From contig JASANG010000796.1 in NCBI GenBank assembly GCA_030248215.1, forward strand, positions 1 through 64,000: a stretch of 64,000 bases of DNA, written 5' to 3'. This document shows positions 44,501 to 56,222 of the stretch, one piece after another (the stretch's first letter is position 1; each line of letters begins with the position of its first letter). The notes beneath the pieces were generated by a model. It searched no databases, was not told where the DNA came from, and saw nothing but the letters and a program-made list of their open reading frames with translations. Both the position numbers and the translations under genes were made by a program. This stretch comes from Enoplolaimus lenunculus. Its lineage: Eukaryota > Nematoda > Enoplea > Enoplida > Thoracostomopsidae.

Positions 44501-47500
44501 TAGACGTTTCCCCCTTAAACTAACATACGTACGTACAAATGAACCAGCCAAAACTTGAAACGCAACAAATAAATGCATCTAATTCCTTAAAATGAATTTT
44601 TCGGTGGCAGGTATATTTCATTTTCCGGTTCCGTTTCTGGTAATTTTTCAAATTCCAGTTCCGGTAAATTGTAATTCCGGTTGCACATTGCACTACGTAT
44701 ATAAATGTAAATTTAGGTGACTCGGTATAAATGGTGCAGTAATAGCGATTAGTTTGAAGCGCATTCTGTAAAGAATGGAATGTAATTCCCGGTTCCGATT
44801 TCGGCCTGAACCCAGATGGCTGGTTCCGGTTCCGGCTTTTTGCAAATTGTGGTTTCGTGCCTTCCTTAGCGTTCTGAATGTTTTAAAATGGTGTCGTACG
44901 TTTTAATGCCATAGGAATTATGTAATATTTGTAAATATATTCTACTTTAGATGTGTCTCGTAAGCTAGTAGCGCTTCTGCGACAGTATAATGTGCTTGCC
45001 ATTTGCGACGATGTGTACAATACACTTTGTTACGGTGATTGTGGCAACCCATCGCGTTTATTTGCTTTCGACAATAAGTACATAGGTGGTTTTAGCTTAT
45101 TGTCTTTATCAATATAAGAATGGCGTAATGTTGACTGCAGAAATTAGCAAACAATATGTGGTATAGATAAGCGAAACTATGGTGGGATATGCAAAAGAAA
45201 TCGTTTATTTTGAAAAACTAATGTGGATTCATACATTGTTAACCAGGACGGTCACAGGGGGGCACACACAATACATAAGTTTTCGCTCTGAAATGATTAA
45301 TTACTTAGCAGCAAACATGTAAAAACTGAAACTGAAAAATACATTCCCTCAAAAACATAATCCCTCACCCCAACCCCAAAAAATCCTGAGTGGTTTGTGA
45401 AATATTCTGAAACATATGTCTTGTTGATGTATAGCAACATTTTTGAGAAGTGTCGAACGCTTTCAGTTTGATCTCAAGGTGCATGCAAAGTAACGGAAAC
45501 CATTGTTCAAAACCTATTTCATGTGTTATCTGGTTTTCTGCAATTAGGTTTGTATGCGAATCGGAGAACGGCGATTTAGAAATTAACTTTTTGTAGTTGA
45601 TTTATTTAGGAATGATCCCAGTTACAGTGGTCATGTGATTAGTAATGGCTCATTTTCAAAAATTTTAACTCCTGGTCTACGCTTAGGATGGATTGAAGCG
45701 CCGGAGTGGTTTCGACAGTTATGGAAAGCACAGTAAGTTTATAGCAAAGCAAGAATGATTCGTTAAAACTGTGTTGTTTTTATTCGCTTCACAATGTAAC
45801 GTTTTTAAAGATCAGGTTTCGTTTAAAAGCATACAGTATTTACTTCATTCATAACAATCAGGGTGCAACCGGAATTACAATTTACCGGAACCGGAATTTG
45901 AAAATTTTACCGGAACCGGAAACGGAACCGGAAAGTGAAAAATGCATTTCACCAAAAATTTCATTTTAATCTTATTTTTTGCTCTATTATTTGTGAAATA
46001 ACCTTAGTCGAACATAGATATTTATTTTATTTGTTGTATTTTAGATTTTCGTCGTCGACTGAAGTGAAATCCACTATCAATGGCTTATATTCGGAGTACA
46101 AGTGGCTTTCAAAAGAGATTCTTAAAAATTAGCAAAGTTAAGAAAACGGCCAAATTTTAACACCGGAATTTTTAAATCCGGTAAAAATTTACCGGAACCG
46201 GAAGGTGAAAAAATGCCGGAACCGGAACCGGAATTCCGGTTGCACCCTGATAACAATATGGGGATATTTTCGGCCATTCGGTATGTAACTGGACTAAAAG
46301 ATCGATTGGCAAGTCGTGCATGTGTCTAACTCAATGTTTTAGTGGTATATTAATCAGTGGAGGCTGTGTCAATAACTACACTTCTGCAATCGTTGCCTCT
46401 GCAATTGAAGCTGGCTTGGTTTCTGAGTTTATCAATGATCATCGCGTTATGTATAAAGTAAGTCTTTTGATGACTTTATAAGCTAATATGCCGTATTTTT
46501 GTTAAACTCACGATTTTATTATACGTATTGAATACAGCTAAGCATTGTTTCCGAAATGAAGGCTTTATTCAAAGGGTTTCGAACCATTCTTTTTGTTTTT
46601 CAGTTTCGAACCTTTAGCCAATTTGATCAAAATTTTGAAGTTTTTTGGTCCAGTCAACTCAATTACTCAGAGACTAAAACCGTGATTATATTTTAGGCAA
46701 CCCGAAATTTTAGCGATTTGGCTACAAAACAAAACGCTGTGTAGTCATAAAATTTGTCATGTTATGCTGCCCTTCAGTATGCTGGTCTGTTATTGGTCGA
46801 TTTTTTTTGCTTTTAGCAGCGAATGGTGGCAGTTACAGCAGCAATAAAGCAATTTCCCAAAGAGACCAAGTTTTCAGTTCCACAGGTGATCAAGGAAGTT
46901 TACGCGTCATAATTTTCGTTCTGTATTTTGCGCCTAACACATTGGGCTTTCAAAATATTTCTTCTTTTGAGAGATTCGTAGCTAACTTGTTTGCTGTTAA
47001 TCGTGGACAAAGTGTGATGTGATTTTGCTACTCGATACGTACTACTGGTCATCTGTAGCATAGGGCTACCATTTTGGTTTTATTGGCAGATTCAGCAAGG
47101 TTTGGATAGCGCTCTGTTATATCACGAACCTCATACCATGTATTCGTACGCTAGTTGACCTTTATACGTTCGAAAATTCTGACATTTTATTTGAGTAGTT
47201 TTGATTGTGTCTTTCTTTTTTACTAATATGACCTCTTAGCTTCAAATTAATACTACCATAATATTATGGTTTTATATGAAAGATTCTTTATGTATACGAC
47301 GATGGGATAGAAGATATATCGCCTTTTGGACCGACAAAAAACATTTTTAACAGGTTTGAAACTGAGTTTGTTTCTGGATCTTGGAAGTAAAGGAATTTTT
47401 TTGGAAGTAAAGGAATTTTTTGCTCTCTACGCATGCGCTTGTTTAATCTATTAATTGAGGTTATACCCAACCGACGGTAATTCCTGGCTACGTCTCGGTC

Positions 47501-48257
47501 TGCCGTGGTGTATTACTATGACGACTGCCGATTTATTTTGAAACGTGTTCTGTTTTTGATAGGGTGGTTACTTTGCCTGGATTGAACTTCCTTCATACAT
47601 GGATGCAAAGAAAATATTGGAAGTAGCACGTGACAAACACAGTGTTTTTGCTTTTTCAGGAGAAAGGTATGTTGTTTTGTATGCTTTTTTATTTACGCAA
47701 ATAGAGGCGTATATAGGACAGCAAAATTAAATTTTGAGCTAACGTATACCTCTCAGAATATAAAAGATATGTATATTCAATGTTGTTTGTAGCAAAAAAA
47801 TCCTGGTTTAAAATGGAATTTCTCTTTTTTATTCGACCCTTTGAGCACTAATTGATAATTGAAGATAAATTCGTTATCGTCGTCTTAGATTTTATGAGTG
47901 ACCGCTAAGCCAAACAAGAAATTATTGTTTGTGAACTATAGATAATATCATCTAGTGCGAAATACAATGGATTCAGGCTACATTTTATTTTATATAATCA
48001 GTTACATCTACTGTTACTGTAGCGGACAATTATTACAAAATATAAGACTTAACCGAATAAATTGATGTGTCGTAACAGACAGGCTTTTGGTCTGCTCCAG
48101 CAGCAAGATGTATGCGGTCGTTTTTAGGTTTTCGGCTTCGAAAGAAAAAACCTTTTCGAACTGTTTCCGAGTGGCAATATCTTATTACGATCAGCGTCAA
48201 ATTGTAGCGGGTATTGAAAAAATTCGGTCTGTTGTCACAGAGTTATATGGTGAATAA
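41540..48257 (+). CDS. Class I/II PLP-dependent aminotransferase, 10 exons
   Basis: Exons: 41540-41674, 42137-42249, 42846-43003, 43542-43694, 44951-45077, 45610-45732, 46343-46457, 46817-46885, 47563-47666, 48128-48257 (TAA). All phases match, giving 408 residues. Visible motifs of fold-type I enzymes are '[18 protein letters not shown]' (residues about 55-73), '[10 protein letters not shown]' (cofactor phosphate site), '[15 protein letters not shown]' (about 173-187), 'ICDDVY' (Asp206 and Tyr209 facing the PLP ring), '[17 protein letters not shown]' with Schiff-base Lys246, and 'CFRVAIS' with Arg380 to hold the substrate carboxylate. It most resembles the 2-aminoadipate aminotransferase/YER152C-like branch, and the substrate is not determinable here. 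Exon 8 is only 69 nt. The open frame extends upstream to ATG 41409, which would add a basic, Ser-rich stretch that could be a mitochondrial signal. Introns 3, 4 and 6 carry MITEs. Confidence 0.92.
43092..43372. mobile_element. MITE copy related to the 3.1-kb element
   Basis: Begins 'CAGGCTGCAAAGC' and shares 'TAGGGTGTCTGTTGGCTGG' and several AATCGGAAT words with 3147-3428. The right end is worn. In aminotransferase intron 3, about 90 bases past exon 3. Confidence 0.6.
43715..43921. mobile_element. MITE, GGTGATAGATGC family, best-preserved copy
   Basis: Inverted ends of about 40 bases: 'TATTCGCAAAGTGTGTAGCA' with 'ATCAGTTGGTGATA' on the left, 'TATCGCTAACTACTGATAG' with 'ACGCATTTGCGAATA' on the right. 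Starts and ends in TA, which would fit a Tc1/mariner-type TA target, but this is not proven. In aminotransferase intron 4. Confidence 0.7.
44187..44690. mobile_element. hAT-like MITE with exact 8-bp target duplication
   Basis: CACTACGT flanks both sides (44179-44186, 44691-44698). Left end CAGGGTGCAACCGG, right end 'CCGGTTGCACATTG'. Same family as 22402-22830, with the same interior order. In aminotransferase intron 4. Confidence 0.9.
45859..46249. mobile_element. hAT-like MITE with exact 8-bp target duplication
   Basis: ATAACAAT flanks both sides (45851-45858, 46250-46257). Ends CAGGGTGCAACCGG and CCGGTTGCACCCTG are exact inverted repeats. In aminotransferase intron 6, in the opposite internal orientation to the 44.2-kb copy. 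Confidence 0.92.
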
Positions 48258-48325
48258 GTAGTGTTGTGTAACCTGCCTAGTCATTTCTGTTTCGGGTTGT
48301 ATTGCCTATCGTATATAGTGTCCAT

Positions 48326-48651
48326 CAGCGTACGACCGGAGGTCCGCCTCCGGCTCAGCAGAAAATCGACCTGCGGCTTCGGCTGAATTTTTGCTCGAGG
48401 TTCCGGCAATTCTGGTATAAAGTTTTGCAAAATTTATTTATTTAACGCGCTTCGTTTTACTTTTGTCACAATTTTCAGGAAAGACCCCAATATCGTAGAA
48501 AAATCACGTAAAACCAAACAACCTAACCATATATTGAAGATATTGGCTAACTAATTAGCCATCATTTTACTACCTAATTTTGCCTCACCTCCGGCTCTGG
48601 CAAGTTTCGTTGACCTCCAGCTCTGGTATTTTCACCTCCGGTTGTACCCTA
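48326..48651. mobile_element. MITE, GGAGG/CCTCCGG variant
   Basis: 'CAGCGTACGACCGGAGG' faces 'CCTCCGGTTGTACCCTA'. Flanks GTGTCCAT and GTGCCCAT match at 7 of 8 positions. It lies 70 bases past the aminotransferase stop codon and may fall in its 3' UTR. Confidence 0.75.
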
Positions 48652-51600
48652 GTGCCCATCACAGTGTATTTGTAGACTTCCAGGTTAAATTAGCATATTT
48701 ATAAGCCTAAAGGTTTAGTAAAATCATTAGTCTTAAAGGCTGAAGCTTAATGTGTTACAGTCCTGCGAGCGAATATTCGGCCGTCAAAGTAACATGGGCT
48801 GAAGTCTAAATAAAATACCCATTGAAACTGCAAAGTCGAATTACTTTCCTGAGTTAATTTAGATTCATGTCTGTCAAAAAATTTATTTTTATTTTTGCTT
48901 ACTGCAATTTTATATTTTCATTTTCTGGTATTTATTCTTTGTTTTAATAATGTAATGTTTTACACAAAACTACGTATTATACATTCGCAATAGCCAAATG
49001 CCAAATGTTGGTTTGAAGTTTAATATTAATATTCAGTCATTGGTTATGTCAAGCTGGGTGTTACGAAATACAAGAGTTTGATTAAAGTACAAAGCTACTA
49101 AGACGCCCAAGAAATGAAAAGTTTGGTTATTTTATTTCGATTAAATAGACTTCCATAGATCTGCACCTGTCGTCACCATTCGCATGAATGGTCGGTATCG
49201 GGATTTCGCTGGTCTTGGTGTTTTTTAGTCTCGGTATCTTTCTAACCGAGATCAAAAGAAAAAGCCAAGTTTTCGTTCTTTCTCTGCTCAACGTTTACAA
49301 TAAACGGACGTCAGTTGTGTTTGTTGATTTTTGACTTGATTTTTGCTGTTTTCAGTAATATTGTTATATGTATTGTGTGATGCTATGGAGTAAATGAATG
49401 GGTGTTCTTTCAATGGGCAGGCTAGACTATGCTGTTTCAAATTCTATCTTCGGCAGATTGAATACACGCTGTTGTACATACAATGACATTTGCTTTGGCA
49501 TGAAAATTTTAGCATGCAAAATTTCGCTCCAAAAAGTTTGAGTTTAGTAGTGAAATTATTGTTCACATATGCAGCTACATTAAACTAACACGTTATAAGA
49601 TCTGTCCCTAAATTTCTAAAGCTGTTCTACCAATAGCCATCTCGAATTCCCTATTGATCTGTATAAAACTTAAAACTAGCTGACTAGATTCGTAGTTTGA
49701 CTAAATGCTAGCGACGGCATTTAGTTTTTATGGCTCGTTTTGGATTCCTTATAATTTTGCAATTAATCTACTGAAGATTATTTTGAACTGCATTGATTTT
49801 GCTCTGCTAAATATTAAAGCCTATGTGGGCTGTTCATTACGATTAAGCGAACAAGCGAATTAAGATAAAATTCAGTTTGTTTTTATTATAATTGAATATG
49901 TAAAATCACGATAAAAGGCTACATTGTAAAAAGTTTAGTGAAAAGTGCTGTGGGGAAATCTGTAGGGGAAAATTACTGGGAGTGGACAAATATTAATATG
50001 TTAGGATATCGGAAACGCTATTATGTAGAAATTTTATAGAATAATTTGCATTGTTTCACCACTATAGCAGCTGGAGCTGACGATAACAAATTCTGTATTC
50101 AAACCTCAGTCAGAATATTGAACTAAAACTCCTAACGATTTTTATGAGTAGATTTGGCTTTTTCCGGTGTAAATTATTTGTAAAATTTAGAGCTGTTTGA
50201 CTTTGATATTTTTTCCAAACTGCCAGAAAACTTTTTATAATTCAGTAAGATATTGAAAACATTTCTTTTCTTACATCTTGTTGGATACTGTGCTAATCTC
50301 GGCACTGTGGTGGACTTTGTGTATGAAAAGTAGTTCAGTGTTAGAATGCTCCGTCATCTGAGTTTGAGATAAATCGTAGGTACTTAAGATGGCGCTATAT
50401 TTTTGATGACGTCCGGCGCCGACCATCAGCGCACGGCACTCTACCGCAAAGCATATAAATTTCCACACGGCATGGCGAAACAATTCATAAACAAATGTTT
50501 TAACTTGCGGTGCCGTACGACATCGGACGTCGCTGATCAACAAGTATATTGTTGCGTGCACACAATATTAAATAGCTTCGTTCGTTTGTTGGAAAACAGC
50601 TTCTTTTATAGTCTTGGTTTTTATTTTTAAGCAACAGTAGTTAAAAATTTAATAGCAAATAGGTACGCTAAACAAGTCATCCAACGCCAATAACGACGCA
50701 TTTCAACTCAGAGCGTCGCTTTTATACAGTAAATGAAAAAATATAGATCGCTGAATTGTTGAGGTTCCGCAGCAGCGCTAAAGATCGCAAAAAGCGAAAG
50801 TACATATTCAAATCTTAAAAAATTAAAATGTAATTGAAATCATCAAGGGAGGTTACGAGGAGCCAAAAGTGGGTCTTGAAGATTTGGACCAATAACACTT
50901 TTAGCAATGAAACATCCAATGCCTACATTATTCCTAAGTTTAAACCTATTCGGCGTAATAAACACAAGTTTAAAACAAAGTTTACGCATACGCCCAAACA
51001 AAAAATAGTCGAACATTTAAAACTACTCTACTGCGGTTTGGTGAGACAGCAGGCATTAGCGGATCCAGAAGCATGCGGAAAGGCGTACAACCCCGTTATA
51101 AATTTTTTGTGATAAAATGGTAAGGTTTCTACCTTTTACTTTCCTGCCCTCCGAAAGTTTTTTGTAAAGAAATGATACGATCCCTACATTACAATATTTC
51201 CCCTCAGAAAATTATTTGATGAAAAATTGCATTTCAAAACAATTACCAGCATGCCTCCACCTGAAATCCCTGGATCCGCTGCTGTAAGCGGAGCACCACT
51301 AAAAGTAACATGGGCTGATGTTTTTACGATTTACCGTAGGTATATTTCAATGTGGTTCTTTCTTCTTGGAACGTAAAACAGCTCATGTATATATAGTTCG
51401 AGGGAAGAACGACATTCGATAGAATCTGTGTTGCCGTGCTGTGATTTAAATCAGACGGAAACGAACAAAGTAAACTCAATTTCAGGTGGCCAACGCAAGT
51501 ATTAAAGTCAGCAGCAATCTTCTATACTGAATATCCAGCACTACTGAGGCAGTTGCACAATAAATAACGATTTTAGATGTTTATGTTTACGCTCACAACA

Positions 51601-54600
51601 ATCAGCTCGTAGGTCAGGATACTTACCTTGAAGCAACAAGTTAAAGCAAGTGCTTAAGAAACAAAAATTTTGGTTCGGAAACCTGATAAAACGCAAAATA
51701 TAGTTTCGGACATCTGAAATAGAAAATTTAATTTCGGCTATCCGGATAAATATTTTGCAAGAATTGACGGATATCCTGATGTAAAAAAAATATAGATATA
51801 TAGATACTTCCGGCAATAAATTATGTCTGTTGTTTTGAGACCTGAAAGTCACAAATGGTTTTGCTTTGTTTTAAATTCTTTGGTTTCTTGTTACTTCCTT
51901 CCATGTTCCGCTGCTTTTAGTGCTTTGCCAAGACTTAAACCAAAAGTGATCCTTTTCGCTGCTACAATTGCTCGTTCGCATGCAGCCAAATCAGAGAAGA
52001 GTTCGATATTCCCTTTATACCTTGCTGTCAAAACAAATAAGTGTCCAGCAATTAGCGTTTTGTGCTCCAGATTGACTTTCACAGTCAAAATGCACTCTTG
52101 GTTTGTAATTAACACACTGCGAATTAATTGCTTCACTTGAGCTGTTAATTATCTTCGCACAATTAAAATTTAGACTTTTATTCGTGAATCTCACAGTTTG
52201 AATATATTTTCAATAAACGTGAAACAACTGTAAAGTCAAGTTGCCATACAGTCTGCTAGAATAACCATCTTATATTACAACTTTAGCATTTTAGAGTTGA
52301 CTGCAGAAGCAGCAAATTTAATATATATTAAATATACTAAAGTTGAAGAAAAATTTTATCAAAATAAATCGACTAAATTGCGTCTATTTTAGGATTCTTC
52401 AGGTATATGCAGTATAGAGTTTGTAGTGTTCATTTTAGTGGTATATATTTAAAGTTTTAAACTCTAAGAATGGTTTAAATGACCTATGTTATCTGTAAGG
52501 GCATGTGCAATAACCCTATTCTCAAGCCTATAAGTCTAAAGATACGTCTAAATCTAAGTGTGATCTTAAACAAAAAGTCGAACCTAAGACTAGGTCTCCC
52601 AGGCTCTATGTCGGTCAGTTTTCCGGTCTCTCTTTCTCTAGGCAGGTCCGTAAAAGTGACAATGACCTTTCAAATCGTCACATACCCTGTCTTTAACCGT
52701 CAAGTTCGGGTGGCGTATGGCGACACGAAGATTTGAATTATAGTTGAACTGACAAAAGGCCTTCTTGAGCATGTGCAATTTTTCTCACGGTGCCATATTA
52801 ACTAAAAATTATGAAATCAAATGCATTTCTGGACAAATTTGTCACGAACTCTATGTTGAATCTTAACTATTGATACAATGAACAAGAGTATATGATACAA
52901 GAGAATGCAACTCTTGGAGTTCCGCATGGTACAAAATGTACCCGGCACGCGCTCTGTTTTGGCCGCCTCCCTTATTCAGAAGCGTACAACCTGTGCAAAC
53001 TATAGTACTGTATATATCGGAGAATTGCATGTGACAGCGGCCACCCCTTTAAATAACTGCGGTCGGCCACAAATGCAACGCCCTGGTGGTACATTTTGGG
53101 CCATGCGGAACCTCAAGAGTTGCAAACTCTTGTATCATGCACTCTTTTTATGAACTATGAACTATCGTTTATGTTTGGTTGCAGTATATCAGCTGATAAT
53201 GAGAAGATCATCGCTGAGTGAAACGTGCTTTTGATAAAATTAAAAAGTGAAGTAATTTTTAAACATTAATGAAACTCATGGAACATAAACACACCGCAAT
53301 TATGCATTAAAACAATTGAAAATTATTCTAATAATCAAACGATTGCTCGAATTTGAATATTATTAAGTATAATTCAACAATCAGTTGTATATACATTGGA
53401 ACGCAAGACAGTTAGCATTTATAAAACCAGCTGGTAGTTCTGTATTACCAAATATAAAAACTTATAAATCTCGGCAATAATTTCTTGTGCCCTAAAAAGA
53501 TGCCTTGACAACAAAAGCTAAAATTGAATAATATTCAAACTTGGGCGTGAGAAATAAAGTGAGGAATATTAAAAAATAAATAAAATTTTCAGAATTGTTT
53601 TAGCAGTTCCGAGTGAAAACTAACGAAGAGAAGTGCATAACAGAGTGCGTATAGCGCATATTTAATTACCTTGTATAGTTGTTTCAGTTAGATAAGATTG
53701 TTTTAAAAACTTGTCTTAGGGCCTAATTTCGTATTAAAATATAGTAGCGTTTTGACCAAACCGCGTCCTTGTTTTCGTTTAAATTGTTTTAGCAGGTTTT
53801 TTCCGCCAATTACGCTTAAACGAATTTGAGCTATTCCATGCAAAAAAGAAGCGCAGCGATCACCTCAGGCCAGTCGGGCGAAGAACTAACCATTAAACAA
53901 GCTTCAGAAAATTCTATTGTACTAAACACAACGTATTGTATAAAGGGAAAACTTGGTTTGAAAACCTGTCTGGTGCAGCGGTTTTGCAAGCATACAGAGG
54001 CTAACCAAACCAACGTAATTTCAAGAGGCTAACACAAATATGGATATTGTTTCAAAATTAAGTGGATAGGTTTTGGTGTTGCGATTTTTTCTGTCAACAC
54101 CGTTGCTGTACATCTGGTAGCTTTACTCGGAATAAAGGCAATTGCGTAAAAATATTCATTGTTGCTGGCTGTTTCACACCATAGCGATAATTTTGCATCT
54201 GAAAGAAATCTTAATGGAAGCTAAGTACCAGATAAATGAAGTACTAAACAAACACTGCGATTAGAAAATTTGAAAACCCGAATATTAAATTTTGCATATC
54301 CGAAATGGAAAATGCGATTTGGGATATCTGGATATCCGGATAGATATGTGGAAACTATTGCCGGATATCATGATATCAAGAAAATATCTCATTTATATCG
54401 GGATTAACAAATGCTAAGTGGGTTACACTTAACAGGACAAACAAGTGAAACAAAATTTAATTTATCGATACCGTACACCAAAAACACTTTGCCGAGTGAA
54501 ACACATCTTAAAGTTTCACTCGACGCATTCAAGATTTTCAAACGGGGCTCCAATTATTTTTAGAAATAATTCATGCGTATATTACTACATATTATACGAG

Positions 54601-56133
54601 TTTAACAGGCGAATAAACTTAAAGAGATCCGCTCGTTATGGGCACTTACAAACCCGGGTACCTCGAGTCCCTAACATCCGCCGTGGATGCACTGAGGTCT
54701 GTCTGCAAGACAGTACTGCAAATTTGAATTAAAAGCGCTCATTTTTAACAGTTCAATGGTAATTTTTACGACTTTTTAAAGTAAAATAGCAAGGAATATA
54801 ATTGTAGGCTTTTCGTTGTGATTCTTTTTATTGGTTAATTATTATTTTAAAGCGGTCATTAAACGACACTAAGCGTTTGAGGCTGTGCTTCGTGAGCAAT
54901 GAAACACAATTTTTTTAAACTTGAATTTGTCCGTTCTTAAAAACTAAACCACAGTAGTAAAAGAGCGACCTACTGGAAAACGTTGCTGATCTCAAATTTA
55001 AATTTTTTTGCGTCCAACCTTTAGCATGGATTTAATTTAAACTTTCGCGTTTTTAACCTTTGGTCCATGATTGCGAAGCTACTGGAGTGAGAGATAAAAG
55101 TTAATAAAAATAGCCGTTGGTTTCGTTTTAATTTGACATGCAAACACTGAAAAAAATTTTAATTTTCTGGTCAACTGTGTTAAGGGATATAGAAAATAAT
55201 CTAGCTTTACCTGATATAGCACCTTTGTTTGTTATCGCGTTTTAACACTTCTTTTTATGTCAAATAACTTCTTAAGACCACTGAATTTCATATACCGTGT
55301 TTGTATGCACCACCGAATATAACGATTTATATAACATTTAGTTTTACTCTGATAAGCCCACATATGGGCATAACGCGTTAAAGGCTGCCAAAATTGGGTG
55401 TTAACACTTATGACGCAGTAAAATTAACTTCTGCGCCGTTATAATTGAAGCTTATTTTTCACAGCATGCAGTCGACATTGTGACATTTAACATTTGAATC
55501 TGAAATCCATTAAGGATAATGTTAACAAATCGTATAGAGTATGGCAGTTTTGCGGTTCACAATCATAAACAGTTGTTTTCAGGGTTTACTCGTAGCGAAA
55601 AATTGAAGTTGATTGTAATGGGAAAGAAAATATATCACACCTGACTCAAATGTTTATATGATTGGCTAGAAATAATTTTTCTGTAAATGGCCAATGATAG
55701 ATTTTTTGGTATCTGGTTTTAGTTAGGTTGTGTCCAAAATGATGTAAATTCATGTCGAATTTATATATTCTTTGCCTTCTGCCTAAAAGTCAAAACCTTA
55801 TTGCGAAATTTTATTTTTCTAAAGAAAAGTAACGAAAAGCGTGATGGCTATTAAACCAAAGTATTGCCCTTGCGTCAGCGCCTACGAAATCTCCAATGGA
55901 AACAGTTGAGCTCCAAAAATTGTTGCAAAATATGAATTGAGGTTTTTTAATTTTGCAAATACTAAAATATGAATATATGATTTTGGTTTGCATCGTAAAA
56001 ATTCAAAAATGACAAAAATATCGATGTACAAACCTTGTAGCACGTAATCTTTAGCTCTAAACCCCGGTATTAAACTAGTTCTCAGTGATTTAGACCTAAA
56101 ATTATGCTGCAGCAAATAGTCTACGGTAAAACC
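48652..56133. other. Intergenic; no recognisable gene
   Basis: AT-rich DNA. Scattered open frames of 60-105 codons (for example 51541-52140 on both strands) show no family similarity to me. Diverged AATCCGGATA-type repeat text lies near 51640-51800 and 54260-54390. Non-coding genes or enhancers could be present but are not visible. Confidence 0.45.
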
Positions 56134-56222
56134 GTTAAAACTGTGGCGGATACTGAATATATCTGCTGGAACATTCAAAAGTGTCTCCACCCAATATATT
56201 CAGTATCCGCCACAGTTTTAAC
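56134..56222. repeat. Perfect 29-bp inverted repeat with 31-base loop
   Basis: The left arm at 56134-56162 (contains CTGTGGCGGATACTG) is the exact reverse complement of the right arm at 56194-56222. It is unlike the worn repeats around it and has no partner elsewhere in the window. Confidence 0.95.

Noticed and set aside
45935-46132. Hydrophobic 65-codon frame
   Set aside because: It lies wholly inside a hAT-like MITE with exact target duplications and is not conserved in the sister copies.
46540-46740. Open stretch after a TACAG acceptor considered as aminotransferase exon 8
   Set aside because: The 69-nt exon at 46817-46885 ('[16 protein letters not shown]') fits phase and the family pattern before '[10 protein letters not shown]'. 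This stretch does not.
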